Positions 1 through 5,052 of a stretch of DNA of 9,014 nt are shown piece after piece. The notes under the pieces were generated by a model that saw only the letters and a program-made list of their open reading frames with translations, ran no database searches and had not been told where the DNA came from. The position numbers were made by a program, and so were the translations under genes. How positions within the stretch are numbered: the first letter of the stretch is position 1; every line of letters begins with the position of its first letter. This stretch comes from JAZSQZ01 sp045538175 (GTDB lineage Bacteria; Bacillota; Clostridia; Christensenellales; UBA1242), in assembly GCA_045538175.1 (NCBI GenBank), contig JAZSQZ010000105.1, positions 1 through 9,014 of the forward strand. The letters are read 5' to 3'.

Positions 1-1
1 C

Positions 2-1030
2 ATAACACTAAAACTTTTATTTTTGCCGTCACTTTTGTATCAAGAGTGTAAAAATTCTGCGTGGGTAAATGTACTATTGTTTTTTATAATTGAGATTGTT
101 TTTTTATCGGTATTTTTATCTATATCGATAAAGCACCCTGATATGACTTTTTATGATATGCTCGATAAAATGTTTGGTAGAATTATTGCTAAGGTATTTA
201 TTTTTATATATCTTGTTTATTTTATATTTAAAGCCTATCTTACTTTTCATGGCAATTTTATATTTCTATCAAAAAACTTTTATGATAATTTAGATTGGTA
301 TATATATGCAATACCTTTATTGTTTGTTGCAGGTTATGTTGCTTATTCCGGTATAAAATCGGTGGTGCGTATGGCAGAGATATTTTTCCCTATAATTATT
401 TTTAGTGCTGTTGTTGCTGTTGTTTTAGGTCTTTTTGATGTTGACCTTACAAACACTTTGCCTATATTTGATGGTGGGTTTAGCGATACAGTTTTGCCGG
501 TTTATAAGTATGTAATGTGGTTTGGCGATTCGATAGTGTTTTTGGTATTTATGGGGAATGTTAAATATGAGAAATATTCAAGATTAAAAACAATCTTATC
601 TATTGTTGGTGTTTGTCTTTTTGTTGCGTTTTTTATTCTTCTATTCATTGCAACATTTAGTGGTAATGCCATAAATCATAACAATGCAATAAGTGACGTT
701 GTACAGATTTTGCCAACAAATTCTGACCTTGGTGGTTTTAGTTGGATACTAACACTTGTTTGGGATATGGCACTATTTGTGTACTTTTCTATACTAATTT
801 TCGCCGCTAATGATTTGTTTAGAAATGTCTTTTATAAAAAATACACTTGGATAACGGTTGCAATAGTTTGCTTTTTGGTTTTGGGATTAAACCTTGTTGT
901 AGGTTTTGATGTGCAAAAAATGATACAGTTTGTGACAAGTATTTGTGTTTATCCTGCGCTCATAATTCAATACGTAATTCCAACAATATTTCTTCTTTTT
1001 TTGTTTAGGTTAAAGGAGAAAAGAAAATGA
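2..1030 (+). CDS. Spore germination permease, GerAB/YndE family (5' partial)
   Basis: This is the B subunit of a germinant receptor, an integral membrane protein of the APC-transporter superfamily. In the family it sits in the inner spore membrane with an A and a C subunit and takes part in sensing small-molecule germinants. The visible part is almost entirely hydrophobic helices, about nine, separated by short loops. It keeps family-like stretches: LPSLLYQECKNSAWVNVLL near the start, a GYVAYSGIKSVVRMAEIFFP segment mid-protein, and a basic C-terminal end (RLKEKRK). The frame stays open to the left edge. The first possible start (TTG at 23) has no ribosome binding site and falls in what should be the loop after helix 1. 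I therefore infer that some 25-35 N-terminal residues lie outside the window. Its stop overlaps the start of the GerAC gene by four bases (ATGA), showing one operon; a gerAA gene is expected to the left. The family call is firm, the substrate unknown. Confidence 0.9.
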   Translation: MTLKLLFLPSLLYQECKNSAWVNVLLFFIIEIVFLSVFLSISIKHPDMTFYDMLDKMFGRIIAKVFIFIYLVYFIFKAYLTFHGNFIFLSKNFYDNLDWYIYAIPLLFVAGYVAYSGIKSVVRMAEIFFPIIIFSAVVAVVLGLFDVDLTNTLPIFDGGFSDTVLPVYKYVMWFGDSIVFLVFMGNVKYEKYSRLKTILSIVGVCLFVAFFILLFIATFSGNAINHNNAISDVVQILPTNSDLGGFSWILTLVWDMALFVYFSILIFAANDLFRNVFYKKYTWITVAIVCFLVLGLNLVVGFDVQKMIQFVTSICVYPALIIQYVIPTIFLLFLFRLKEKRK

Positions 1031-2244
1031 AATATTTATGGCAAAATAAAGTTTTAATTATCTTAATCATAATCACAATTTTTCTTGTGCCAATAAGCAT
1101 ATCAAAACCGTCGCAAAGTCAAAGTGACGTTATCGTAACAGGTGTTGGCGTGGATAAGGTTGATAGAGAATATGAAGTTTCTATTCAATATCTTGTGCCT
1201 ACTCCAGAATCACAATTTAAACAAGTTTTAAAAGTTGTTTCAATGAAAGACAAATCTTTTAGTTTGGCTGTAAACAAAGTTGTTTTGTTTTTGGGTAAAC
1301 ATTTAGGATTTACTCATTGCAAGTTGGTTGTTTTTAGCGATTCTCTAAAAAACGAAAATTTAACAAACATCTTTGACTATCTTACACGTACAAAAGTAAA
1401 CACTTATAGTATAAATATTATCAACACAAACAAATCTGCAAAGGACTTTTTGCTTGCGACAATAAACATAGAAGGAAATTCCTTTTTAATGCAACAAAAA
1501 AGCGAAAATGTAAAAGATATTCAGCTTTATGGTTCAACACTTACAATGGAAGATTTTTATGAAGAATATTTGTCGAGTGCAAATTGTTCGATTGTTTCTG
1601 TTGCAGAACTTGTTTCAAAAGAAGAAATCGAAGGAAAGAAAGGCAATAGCAGTGATACAAGTTCTTTAGGTAGCGAATCAGAAGGAAGTGTAGATAAAAT
1701 TCCTGTAAACAATGGTAAAAGCGTTATCATAAAAGGTGGCAAGATATATCACTATTTAGACTTTAATGAAACAAATGCCTTTACTTATTTTGATAATGAT
1801 TCTCATAATGGCATTATAAAAATAAGTGGTGTTGATGATGATTATTACGAAAACGCAAATATTATGTGCGAAATAAGCAAAAAGAAATTAAAAACAAAAG
1901 TGTTTTTTGAAGATGGAAAACCTGTTATGGAACTAAACCTAAAAGCAAACATAAGGGTTATGGAAATAAACAAAGAAAATATCGATAGGGAAGAGTTGTT
2001 TAGTCAAGGTGTTGTTATAACAGAAGTCTTAAGAGAAAAAATAAAAGAAAACATAAAAAACGATATGGAAATGGCAATAAAAATCTCAAAAGAAAAAGAG
2101 TTTGATATCATAAACGCTTATAGTAACTTGTATAAATATAAAACAAAAGAGTTTAAAGAGTATTTATCAAAACTAGGAGAAGAAGAATATTATCTTAAAA
2201 ACATAGATTTTAAAATAAACATTGAAATTGAAGAAAGAACATAA
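1027..2244 (+). CDS. Germinant receptor C subunit, Ger(x)C/GerAC family
   Basis: This is the C subunit of the germinant receptor, normally a lipoprotein on the outer face of the inner spore membrane. At 405 residues it has family-typical length. The N-terminus is a basic start and a hydrophobic helix (about residues 8-24). The conserved opening strand follows (VTGVGVDKVDREYEVSIQYL, about 37-56), equivalent to the usual 'ITGIGID' block. The C-terminal domain runs from about residue 230 to the end: it starts near SVIIKGGKIYHYLD and ends in the alternating strand NIDFKINIEIEERT, typical of GerAC. A Ser/Gly/Glu-rich linker at about 200-228 joins the two halves. The start is set by AAAGGAG at 1012-1018, eight bases upstream, and by the ATGA overlap with the permease stop. 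Oddly, there is no Cys in or after the signal region, so the usual lipobox is absent and the helix may be an uncleaved anchor. Confidence 0.88.
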   Translation: MKYLWQNKVLIILIIITIFLVPISISKPSQSQSDVIVTGVGVDKVDREYEVSIQYLVPTPESQFKQVLKVVSMKDKSFSLAVNKVVLFLGKHLGFTHCKLVVFSDSLKNENLTNIFDYLTRTKVNTYSINIINTNKSAKDFLLATINIEGNSFLMQQKSENVKDIQLYGSTLTMEDFYEEYLSSANCSIVSVAELVSKEEIEGKKGNSSDTSSLGSESEGSVDKIPVNNGKSVIIKGGKIYHYLDFNETNAFTYFDNDSHNGIIKISGVDDDYYENANIMCEISKKKLKTKVFFEDGKPVMELNLKANIRVMEINKENIDREELFSQGVVITEVLREKIKENIKNDMEMAIKISKEKEFDIINAYSNLYKYKTKEFKEYLSKLGEEEYYLKNIDFKINIEIEERT

Positions 2245-2273
2245 AAAAAGAACAAGAAGTCGTGTTCTTTTTT
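2244..2273. terminator. Bidirectional intrinsic terminator between ger operon and Cys-rich gene
   Basis: Perfect 11-bp inverted repeat, AAAAAAGAACA at 2244-2254 and TGTTCTTTTTT at 2263-2273, with an 8-base loop. It is followed by more T on the plus strand and preceded by an A-run that becomes a T-run on the minus strand. It sits between two convergent stop codons (2242-2244 and 2285-2283), so it can end both transcripts. The left arm begins within the GerAC stop codon. Confidence 0.85.
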
Positions 2274-2282
2274 GTTTTTAAA

Positions 2283-3047
2283 TTATTTCTTTTTGTTTTT
2301 GCAGTTGCATTTGTGATTTTCATCGTGTTCGTGATTGCATTTGCAATTGTGTTCTTTGTGGTCGCCGCAGTCGCAATCGCAATCGTCATCTTCACAATCG
2401 CAGTGGTGTTCGTGGCAACCACAGTGACAATCTTCGTCTTCACAAGTACATTCTTCGCCGTCTCTACAACCACAGTCACAGTCAGGACCACAACCACAGC
2501 CACATTCACACTCATCTTCTTCGTCTTCTAAACCACAATGGCAATGATGTTCGTGACAGTCACAATCGTCATCGCAATCACAGTTGTCATCGCAGTCACA
2601 ATCGTGTCCACAGCAACCGCAATCACATTCGTCGTCGCATTCGCCTTCGCAACCACAAATATAAGGCATATCTTCTGGTTCTGCATAGACATTTATATCA
2701 AGATATCTTACAGCATATCCTGGATTTTGTTCTTCAAGTTCTTCGTCTTCTGGAAGGTTTGGAAGTTGTTGACCAAAAACAACAAGTTCTTCAACATTGT
2801 CATCAAGAAGGTCTTGAAGTTGTTCCATACATTCACCGATATCGTGTGAACCTTCTACTTCAGAAAATTCAAATCCTGGAAGGAATCCTTCGTAATATGG
2901 TTTACCGTCTTTTTCTGTTTCTTTTACAAGAGCTGGGAAAGCTGAAACCATAAGTGTTCTTTTGATTAAAGTTGTATTTTTTACTACATCACCAAACTCG
3001 GTTTTTTCAAGTTTAGGTTCTTTTTTGCTATCTTTTTTATTTGCCAT
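2283..3047 (-). CDS. HicB-like domain protein with Cys/Asp/His-rich repetitive C-terminal tail
   Basis: The protein has 254 residues in three parts. Residues 1-28 are Lys-rich. Residues about 29-122 resemble the HicB/UPF0150 fold: strand LMVSAFPALVKE, strand YYEGFLPGFEFSEVEG, a helix with regularly spaced hydrophobics (CMEQLQDLLDDNVEELVVFG), a QQLPNLPEDEEL loop and a closing strand YAVRYLDINVYAE. Residues 131-254 are low complexity and hold 36 Cys and 14 His among Asp, Glu and Gly, mostly as CDC, CGC and CHC steps, ending in KNKKK. HicB proteins are usually antitoxins that bind a HicA toxin, but no HicA-like gene or DNA-binding domain is visible here. By composition the tail should bind soft metal ions (inference). 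There is no signal peptide, so it is probably cytoplasmic. The start is supported by AGGAGA at 3056-3061 and a consensus promoter upstream. The gene is monocistronic, convergent with the ger operon. The reading frame is firm, the domain match moderate, the role unknown. Confidence 0.8.
   Translation of the reverse strand: MANKKDSKKEPKLEKTEFGDVVKNTTLIKRTLMVSAFPALVKETEKDGKPYYEGFLPGFEFSEVEGSHDIGECMEQLQDLLDDNVEELVVFGQQLPNLPEDEELEEQNPGYAVRYLDINVYAEPEDMPYICGCEGECDDECDCGCCGHDCDCDDNCDCDDDCDCHEHHCHCGLEDEEDECECGCGCGPDCDCGCRDGEECTCEDEDCHCGCHEHHCDCEDDDCDCDCGDHKEHNCKCNHEHDENHKCNCKNKKK
2286..2657 (-). repeat. Intragenic Cys-Asp/His repeat tract
   Basis: The DNA for residues 131-254 of the Cys-rich protein is an irregular array of TGY-GAY, TGY-GGY and TGY-CAY codon pairs. 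A motif HEHHC occurs twice, encoded at 2541-2555 and 2400-2414. The two copies differ only at two synonymous His codon positions (CAT against CAC). It looks like an old, diverged internal expansion of coding sequence rather than a separate element. Confidence 0.75.
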
Positions 3048-3070
3048 TTTAAAAATCTCCTAACAAACCA

Positions 3071-3099
3071 ATTATAATTCTTTAAAAAAATTCCGTCAA
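3071..3099 (-). promoter_or_regulatory. Sigma-A-type promoter of the HicB-like/Cys-rich gene
   Basis: On the minus strand, TTGACG (3099-3094) and a perfect TATAAT (3076-3071) are separated by 17 bases. Transcription would start near 3064, giving a leader of about 17 bases that carries the AGGAGA ribosome binding site. This is close to full consensus, so the gene is likely well expressed in vegetative cells rather than under a sporulation sigma factor. Confidence 0.8.
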
Positions 3100-3156
3100 G
3101 TTAAAGGCGAAAAAGTTTGTAAAACGACAAAAACTGTTTTAATCTTTTTTAAATTG

Positions 3157-3165
3157 TGATATGAT
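3157..3165 (+). promoter_or_regulatory. Possible extended -10 promoter of the small membrane protein gene
   Basis: TGATATGAT fits an extended -10 element (TGn + TATGAT). Only a weak -35 (TTTTAA at 3137-3142, 17-base spacer) precedes it. Transcription would begin at about 3172, the A of the ATG, which would make the mRNA nearly leaderless. No Shine-Dalgarno sequence lies before the ATG, which fits that reading, but the promoter is inferred from pattern only. Confidence 0.45.
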
Positions 3166-3171
3166 AAAGAT

Positions 3172-3705
3172 ATGAAAAGTTTTAAAGATGTAAAAAAAGC
3201 AACCATATTGTTAAAGGTTTTTAGTTTGATTTTGTTGTTAGGTGCAATTGGGTATGTTATTTATAAATATGTAACAAGCAAAACAATTGACGCTTGGTGT
3301 TTGTGTCTTATAATATTTTTTACAATTGTTGTTGCGTTTGTTTTCTTTACAAAAACATTTATGTTTGGTAATAAGGCAAAAAGAAACAGGATTTTGTTAT
3401 ATGTTTGTGTAACATTGCTTTGTATAATTCCAAGTGTTTTAAATATTATTTGCGAATTTACAAGTGGGAGATATGTTGAAAACTCTGATGTTATGGCAAT
3501 GATAAATTCTGGTTCACCTACTGTATTTGTTGCAATTCTTTGGGGTCTTCTTGTTACGGTTTTATATTCTGGCATATGTGCAGCTATTGCAATATATGTA
3601 GAAAAGGGTATTGTCCCTAAAAACGAAGAAATGTTAGAAGAAGCAAAAGCAAAACTACAAATCGAACTTGAAAAACAAAAAAATCAAAACGCAAAAAAGA
3701 AATAA
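3172..3705 (+). CDS. Small four-helix membrane protein of unknown function
   Basis: I do not recognise a family for this 177-residue protein. It has four predicted membrane helices, at about residues 12-33, 42-60, 71-94 and 116-142. Between helices 2 and 3 is a basic loop (GNKAKRNR), and between helices 3 and 4 a polar loop (GRYVENSDVMAMINSGSP), so both ends are probably cytoplasmic. The C-terminal 30 residues are a charged Ala/Glu/Lys/Gln segment, likely a short helix or coiled coil, ending in KKK. Cys residues are frequent in the helices. The ATG at 3172 is preferred because the next Met lies inside the mature helix region, although no ribosome binding site is seen. The gene has its own promoter candidate and a terminator directly after the stop, so it appears monocistronic. 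It diverges from the Cys-rich gene and converges on rpsR. Confidence 0.75.
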   Translation: MKSFKDVKKATILLKVFSLILLLGAIGYVIYKYVTSKTIDAWCLCLIIFFTIVVAFVFFTKTFMFGNKAKRNRILLYVCVTLLCIIPSVLNIICEFTSGRYVENSDVMAMINSGSPTVFVAILWGLLVTVLYSGICAAIAIYVEKGIVPKNEEMLEEAKAKLQIELEKQKNQNAKKK

Positions 3706-3733
3706 AAAAAGAACACAATTTTGTGTTCTTTTT
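3706..3733. terminator. Bidirectional intrinsic terminator between membrane protein gene and rpsR
   Basis: Perfect inverted repeat with 13-base arms, AAAAAGAACACAA at 3706-3718 and TTGTGTTCTTTTT at 3721-3733. In RNA the innermost pair would open to give a 4-base loop. A T-rich run follows on each strand. It lies between convergent stop codons (3703-3705 and 3747-3745). It shares the AAAGAACA...TGTTCTTT core with the terminator at 2244-2273. Confidence 0.85.
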
Positions 3734-3744
3734 ATTTTTTATAA

Positions 3745-4020
3745 TTATTCAGCTCTTGCTGTAAGAAGTGCAATGTTTCTTGCTCTCTTAATAGCAGTTG
3801 TGAGTTCTCTTTGGTGAGCTGCACAAGTGCCTGTTTGTCTACGAGAAACGATTTTGCCTTTTTCTGTGACGTATCTTTTAAGAGTTGCTACATCTTTGTA
3901 ATCAATCTTTTTGTTTTTATCAGCACAGAAAGCACAAACTTTTTTCTTCATAGGTCTACGAGTTCTTTTTTGGAACTTTTCGTCCATCATGCCTTCTTTA
4001 TCTTTTTCAATTTCTGACAT
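3745..4020 (-). CDS. rpsR: 30S ribosomal protein S18 (zinc-binding-type)
   Basis: S18 binds the platform of the 30S subunit as a complex with S6. The 91-residue product carries the family signature: IDYKDVATLKRYVTEKGKIV, then SRRQTGTCAAHQRELTTAIK and RARNIALL near the C-terminus. It keeps Cys29, Cys32, Cys66 and His69 (CAFC and CAAH), the ligand set of the zinc-containing form of S18; many paralogues have lost these residues. An acidic N-terminal stretch of about 14 residues precedes the basic RTRRPMKKK segment and is slightly longer than usual. The start is supported by AAGGAG (4030-4035) nine bases upstream. It is the last gene of the rpsF-ssb-rpsR operon, 31 bases after ssb, with a terminator after the stop. 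Confidence 0.97.
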   Translation of the reverse strand: MSEIEKDKEGMMDEKFQKRTRRPMKKKVCAFCADKNKKIDYKDVATLKRYVTEKGKIVSRRQTGTCAAHQRELTTAIKRARNIALLTARAE

Positions 4021-4051
4021 AGATTATTTCTCCTTATAAAATTTTCCTTTA

Positions 4052-4459
4052 TTAGAAAGGAAGAGTATCGTCTTCAATAGGTGTTAAATCACTATCACCA
4101 TTGTCATCAATAGGTTTTACATCATCATTACCACCGAAGCCACCTTTTGTGCTAAGGAATTCAACTTCTTCTGCAACAACTTCAGTTACATATCTCTTTG
4201 AACCATCTTGAGCATCATAGCTTCTAGTTTGGATATTACCAACAACACCAGCTTTGCTACCTTTTTTAAGGTATTTATGGCAGTTGTCAGCTTGGCCACG
4301 CCATACGATAATATTGATGAAATCAGCATCTCTATCACCGTTATTATTTGCAAATCTTCTTGAGACTGCAAGTGTAAATCTACAGTAGTTAACACCACTA
4401 TTAGTTGTTGATAATTCTGGATCTTTTGTTAAATTTCCAATCAATACAACTTTATTCAT
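4052..4459 (-). CDS. ssb: Single-stranded DNA-binding protein
   Basis: SSB coats single-stranded DNA in replication and repair and recruits partner proteins through its acidic tip. Residues 1-105 form the OB fold, with clear family blocks: NKVVLIGNLTKDPEL, YCRFTLAVSRRF, DFINIIVWRGQADNCHKYL, KGSKAGVVGNIQTRSY and YVTEVVAEEVEFL. The linker is short and acidic (about 25 residues, with related KPIDD and TPIEDD steps), and the protein ends in the partner-binding tip DDTLPF. At 135 residues it is shorter than the typical 150-175 because of that linker. Ribosome binding site AAGGAG at 4465-4470 is five bases from the ATG. Its place between rpsF and rpsR is the standard Firmicute arrangement and marks it as the chromosomal replication SSB. 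Confidence 0.97.
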   Translation of the reverse strand: MNKVVLIGNLTKDPELSTTNSGVNYCRFTLAVSRRFANNNGDRDADFINIIVWRGQADNCHKYLKKGSKAGVVGNIQTRSYDAQDGSKRYVTEVVAEEVEFLSTKGGFGGNDDVKPIDDNGDSDLTPIEDDTLPF

Positions 4460-4475
4460 AAAAACTCCTTTTTAA

Positions 4476-4494
4476 TTACAACCTATAGTTGTAA
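4476..4494 (-). other. Short hairpin between rpsF and ssb
   Basis: TTACAAC (4476-4482) and GTTGTAA (4488-4494) form a perfect 7-bp stem with a 5-base loop in the 43-base rpsF-ssb gap, just upstream of the ssb ribosome binding site. No T-run follows directly, so it does not look like a terminator. It could influence mRNA stability or the ratio of S6 to SSB. The function is inferred. Confidence 0.4.
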
Positions 4495-4502
4495 CCCAAC
4501 AA

Positions 4503-4784
4503 TTACTTTTTAACAACAATGCAACGAAGAATGCCGTCTGTAATTTGCATAAGTTTTGCCATATTTTGACTTACTTCAGCAGTTGCAGTGTAATCCATAA
4601 GAACATAGAAACCTTCGTCCTTAAATTTGATAGGATAAGCAAGTTTCTTTAAGCCCCATTCATCAACACCTTTAACGGTACCTTTATTTGCTTCAACATA
4701 ATCCTTAAATTTAGCAACAAGTGCCTTTCTTTCTTCTTCAGCAACTGAAGGATTAAGGATATATAAAACTTCATAATTAGGCAT
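4503..4784 (-). CDS. rpsF: 30S ribosomal protein S6
   Basis: S6 joins S18 on the 30S platform. The product has the ferredoxin-like S6 pattern: NYEVLYILNP at the start, an amphipathic helix (EEERKALVAKFKDYVEANKG), the diagnostic DEWGLKKLAYPIKFKDEGFY block, VLMDYTA, and a closing ITDGILRCIVVKK. I choose the ATG at 4784 (93 residues, starting MPNYEV) over the ATG at 4790. The AAGGAGG site at 4800-4794 is nine bases from the former but only three from the latter, and S6 proteins normally begin two or three residues before the NYEV strand. It is the first gene of the operon with ssb and rpsR, behind a strong promoter and a structured leader. Confidence 0.96.
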   Translation of the reverse strand: MPNYEVLYILNPSVAEEERKALVAKFKDYVEANKGTVKGVDEWGLKKLAYPIKFKDEGFYVLMDYTATAEVSQNMAKLMQITDGILRCIVVKK

Positions 4785-4812
4785 ATACATTAACCTCCTT
4801 TTGGTCTAATCG

Positions 4813-4872
4813 GCTGTAAAAACAGCAAGAAGGAATAATTTAGCGGGAATCGACTTTTGTCCCAAATTATTC
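4813..4872 (-). promoter_or_regulatory. Structured rpsF leader, candidate S6:S18 autoregulatory RNA
   Basis: The rpsF leader RNA can form a strong hairpin. An outer 9-bp stem, GAAUAAUUU (4872-4864) with AAAUUAUUC (4841-4833), encloses an inner stem GGGA/UCCC (4863-4860 with 4848-4845), with a 3-base bulge GCU on the 3' side. The CCCGCU there contains the CCG and GC bases expected of the known S6:S18-binding rpsF leader class, which feeds back on this operon in several bacteria. A second hairpin, GCUGU/ACAGC (4813-4817 with 4822-4826, loop of four U), follows. The structure is seen in the sequence; the binding role is inferred from operon position. Confidence 0.65.
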
Positions 4873-4880
4873 TAGCAAGT

Positions 4881-4909
4881 ATGATACCACAAAATCGTTA
4901 TAATTGCAA
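4881..4909 (-). promoter_or_regulatory. Promoter of the rpsF-ssb-rpsR operon
   Basis: On the minus strand, TTGCAA (4909-4904) and TATCAT (4886-4881) are 17 bases apart, and the -10 is extended by TGG. Transcription would start near 4874, so the leader RNA begins almost exactly at the foot of the 4872-4833 hairpin, consistent with a designed regulatory leader of about 90 bases. Confidence 0.75.
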
Positions 4910-4975
4910 GTACTATTTTGCTTTTTTATCAAAATAAAAAACATAATTTGTTTCGTTTTTGTTAGTGGTATTTGT

Positions 4976-5005
4976 TTGACAATAAAGGCAAATCAATTAT
5001 ATAAT
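4976..5005 (+). promoter_or_regulatory. Promoter of the large surface protein gene
   Basis: Perfect TTGACA (4976-4981) and perfect TATAAT (5000-5005) with an 18-base spacer, a near-consensus vegetative promoter. The predicted start near 5012 leaves a leader of about 40 bases carrying AAAGGGG (5041-5047), five bases from the ATG. It diverges from the rpsF promoter. Confidence 0.8.
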
Positions 5006-5052
5006 TATTTTGTTAAATTATACCTATTTAAGCATACTAAAAAGGGGTTTAT

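Noticed and set aside
23..1030. TTG at 23 as the true start of the GerAB-type permease
   Set aside because: No ribosome binding site precedes it, the frame is open to the left edge, and the residues there match the region after helix 1 of the family. The gene is cut by the window.
2340..2640. CRISPR-like or non-coding tandem repeat from recurring TCGCAATC/CACAATC words
   Set aside because: Spacing is irregular and in codon register, with no constant repeat and unique spacers. It is explained by coding low complexity.
2262..2849. Plus-strand open frames rich in Val, Thr, Phe and Ile opposite the Cys-rich gene
   Set aside because: They are antisense shadows of repeated TGY-GAY codons, with no ribosome binding site and unnatural composition. 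The minus-strand gene has a promoter, a ribosome binding site and a domain-like N-terminus.
3161..3175. Four-codon upstream reading frame (ATG ATA AAG ATA TGA) overlapping the ATG at 3172
   Set aside because: It has no ribosome binding site, and the predicted transcript would start after its ATG. Probably chance in AT-rich DNA.
3172..3705. HicA-like toxin partner for the HicB-like protein
   Set aside because: The neighbouring gene encodes a four-helix membrane protein on the opposite strand with its own promoter. It has no HicA double-stranded-RNA-binding-like features.
4790..4790. ATG at 4790 as the rpsF start
   Set aside because: It is only three bases from the AAGGAGG site. The ATG at 4784 has a nine-base spacing and gives the standard S6 N-terminus.
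5013..5031. Inverted repeat TTAAAT/ATTTAA in the leader of the large gene as a riboswitch or operator
   Set aside because: Six A/T pairs with a 7-base loop are expected by chance in DNA this AT-rich, and no conserved riboswitch core is visible.
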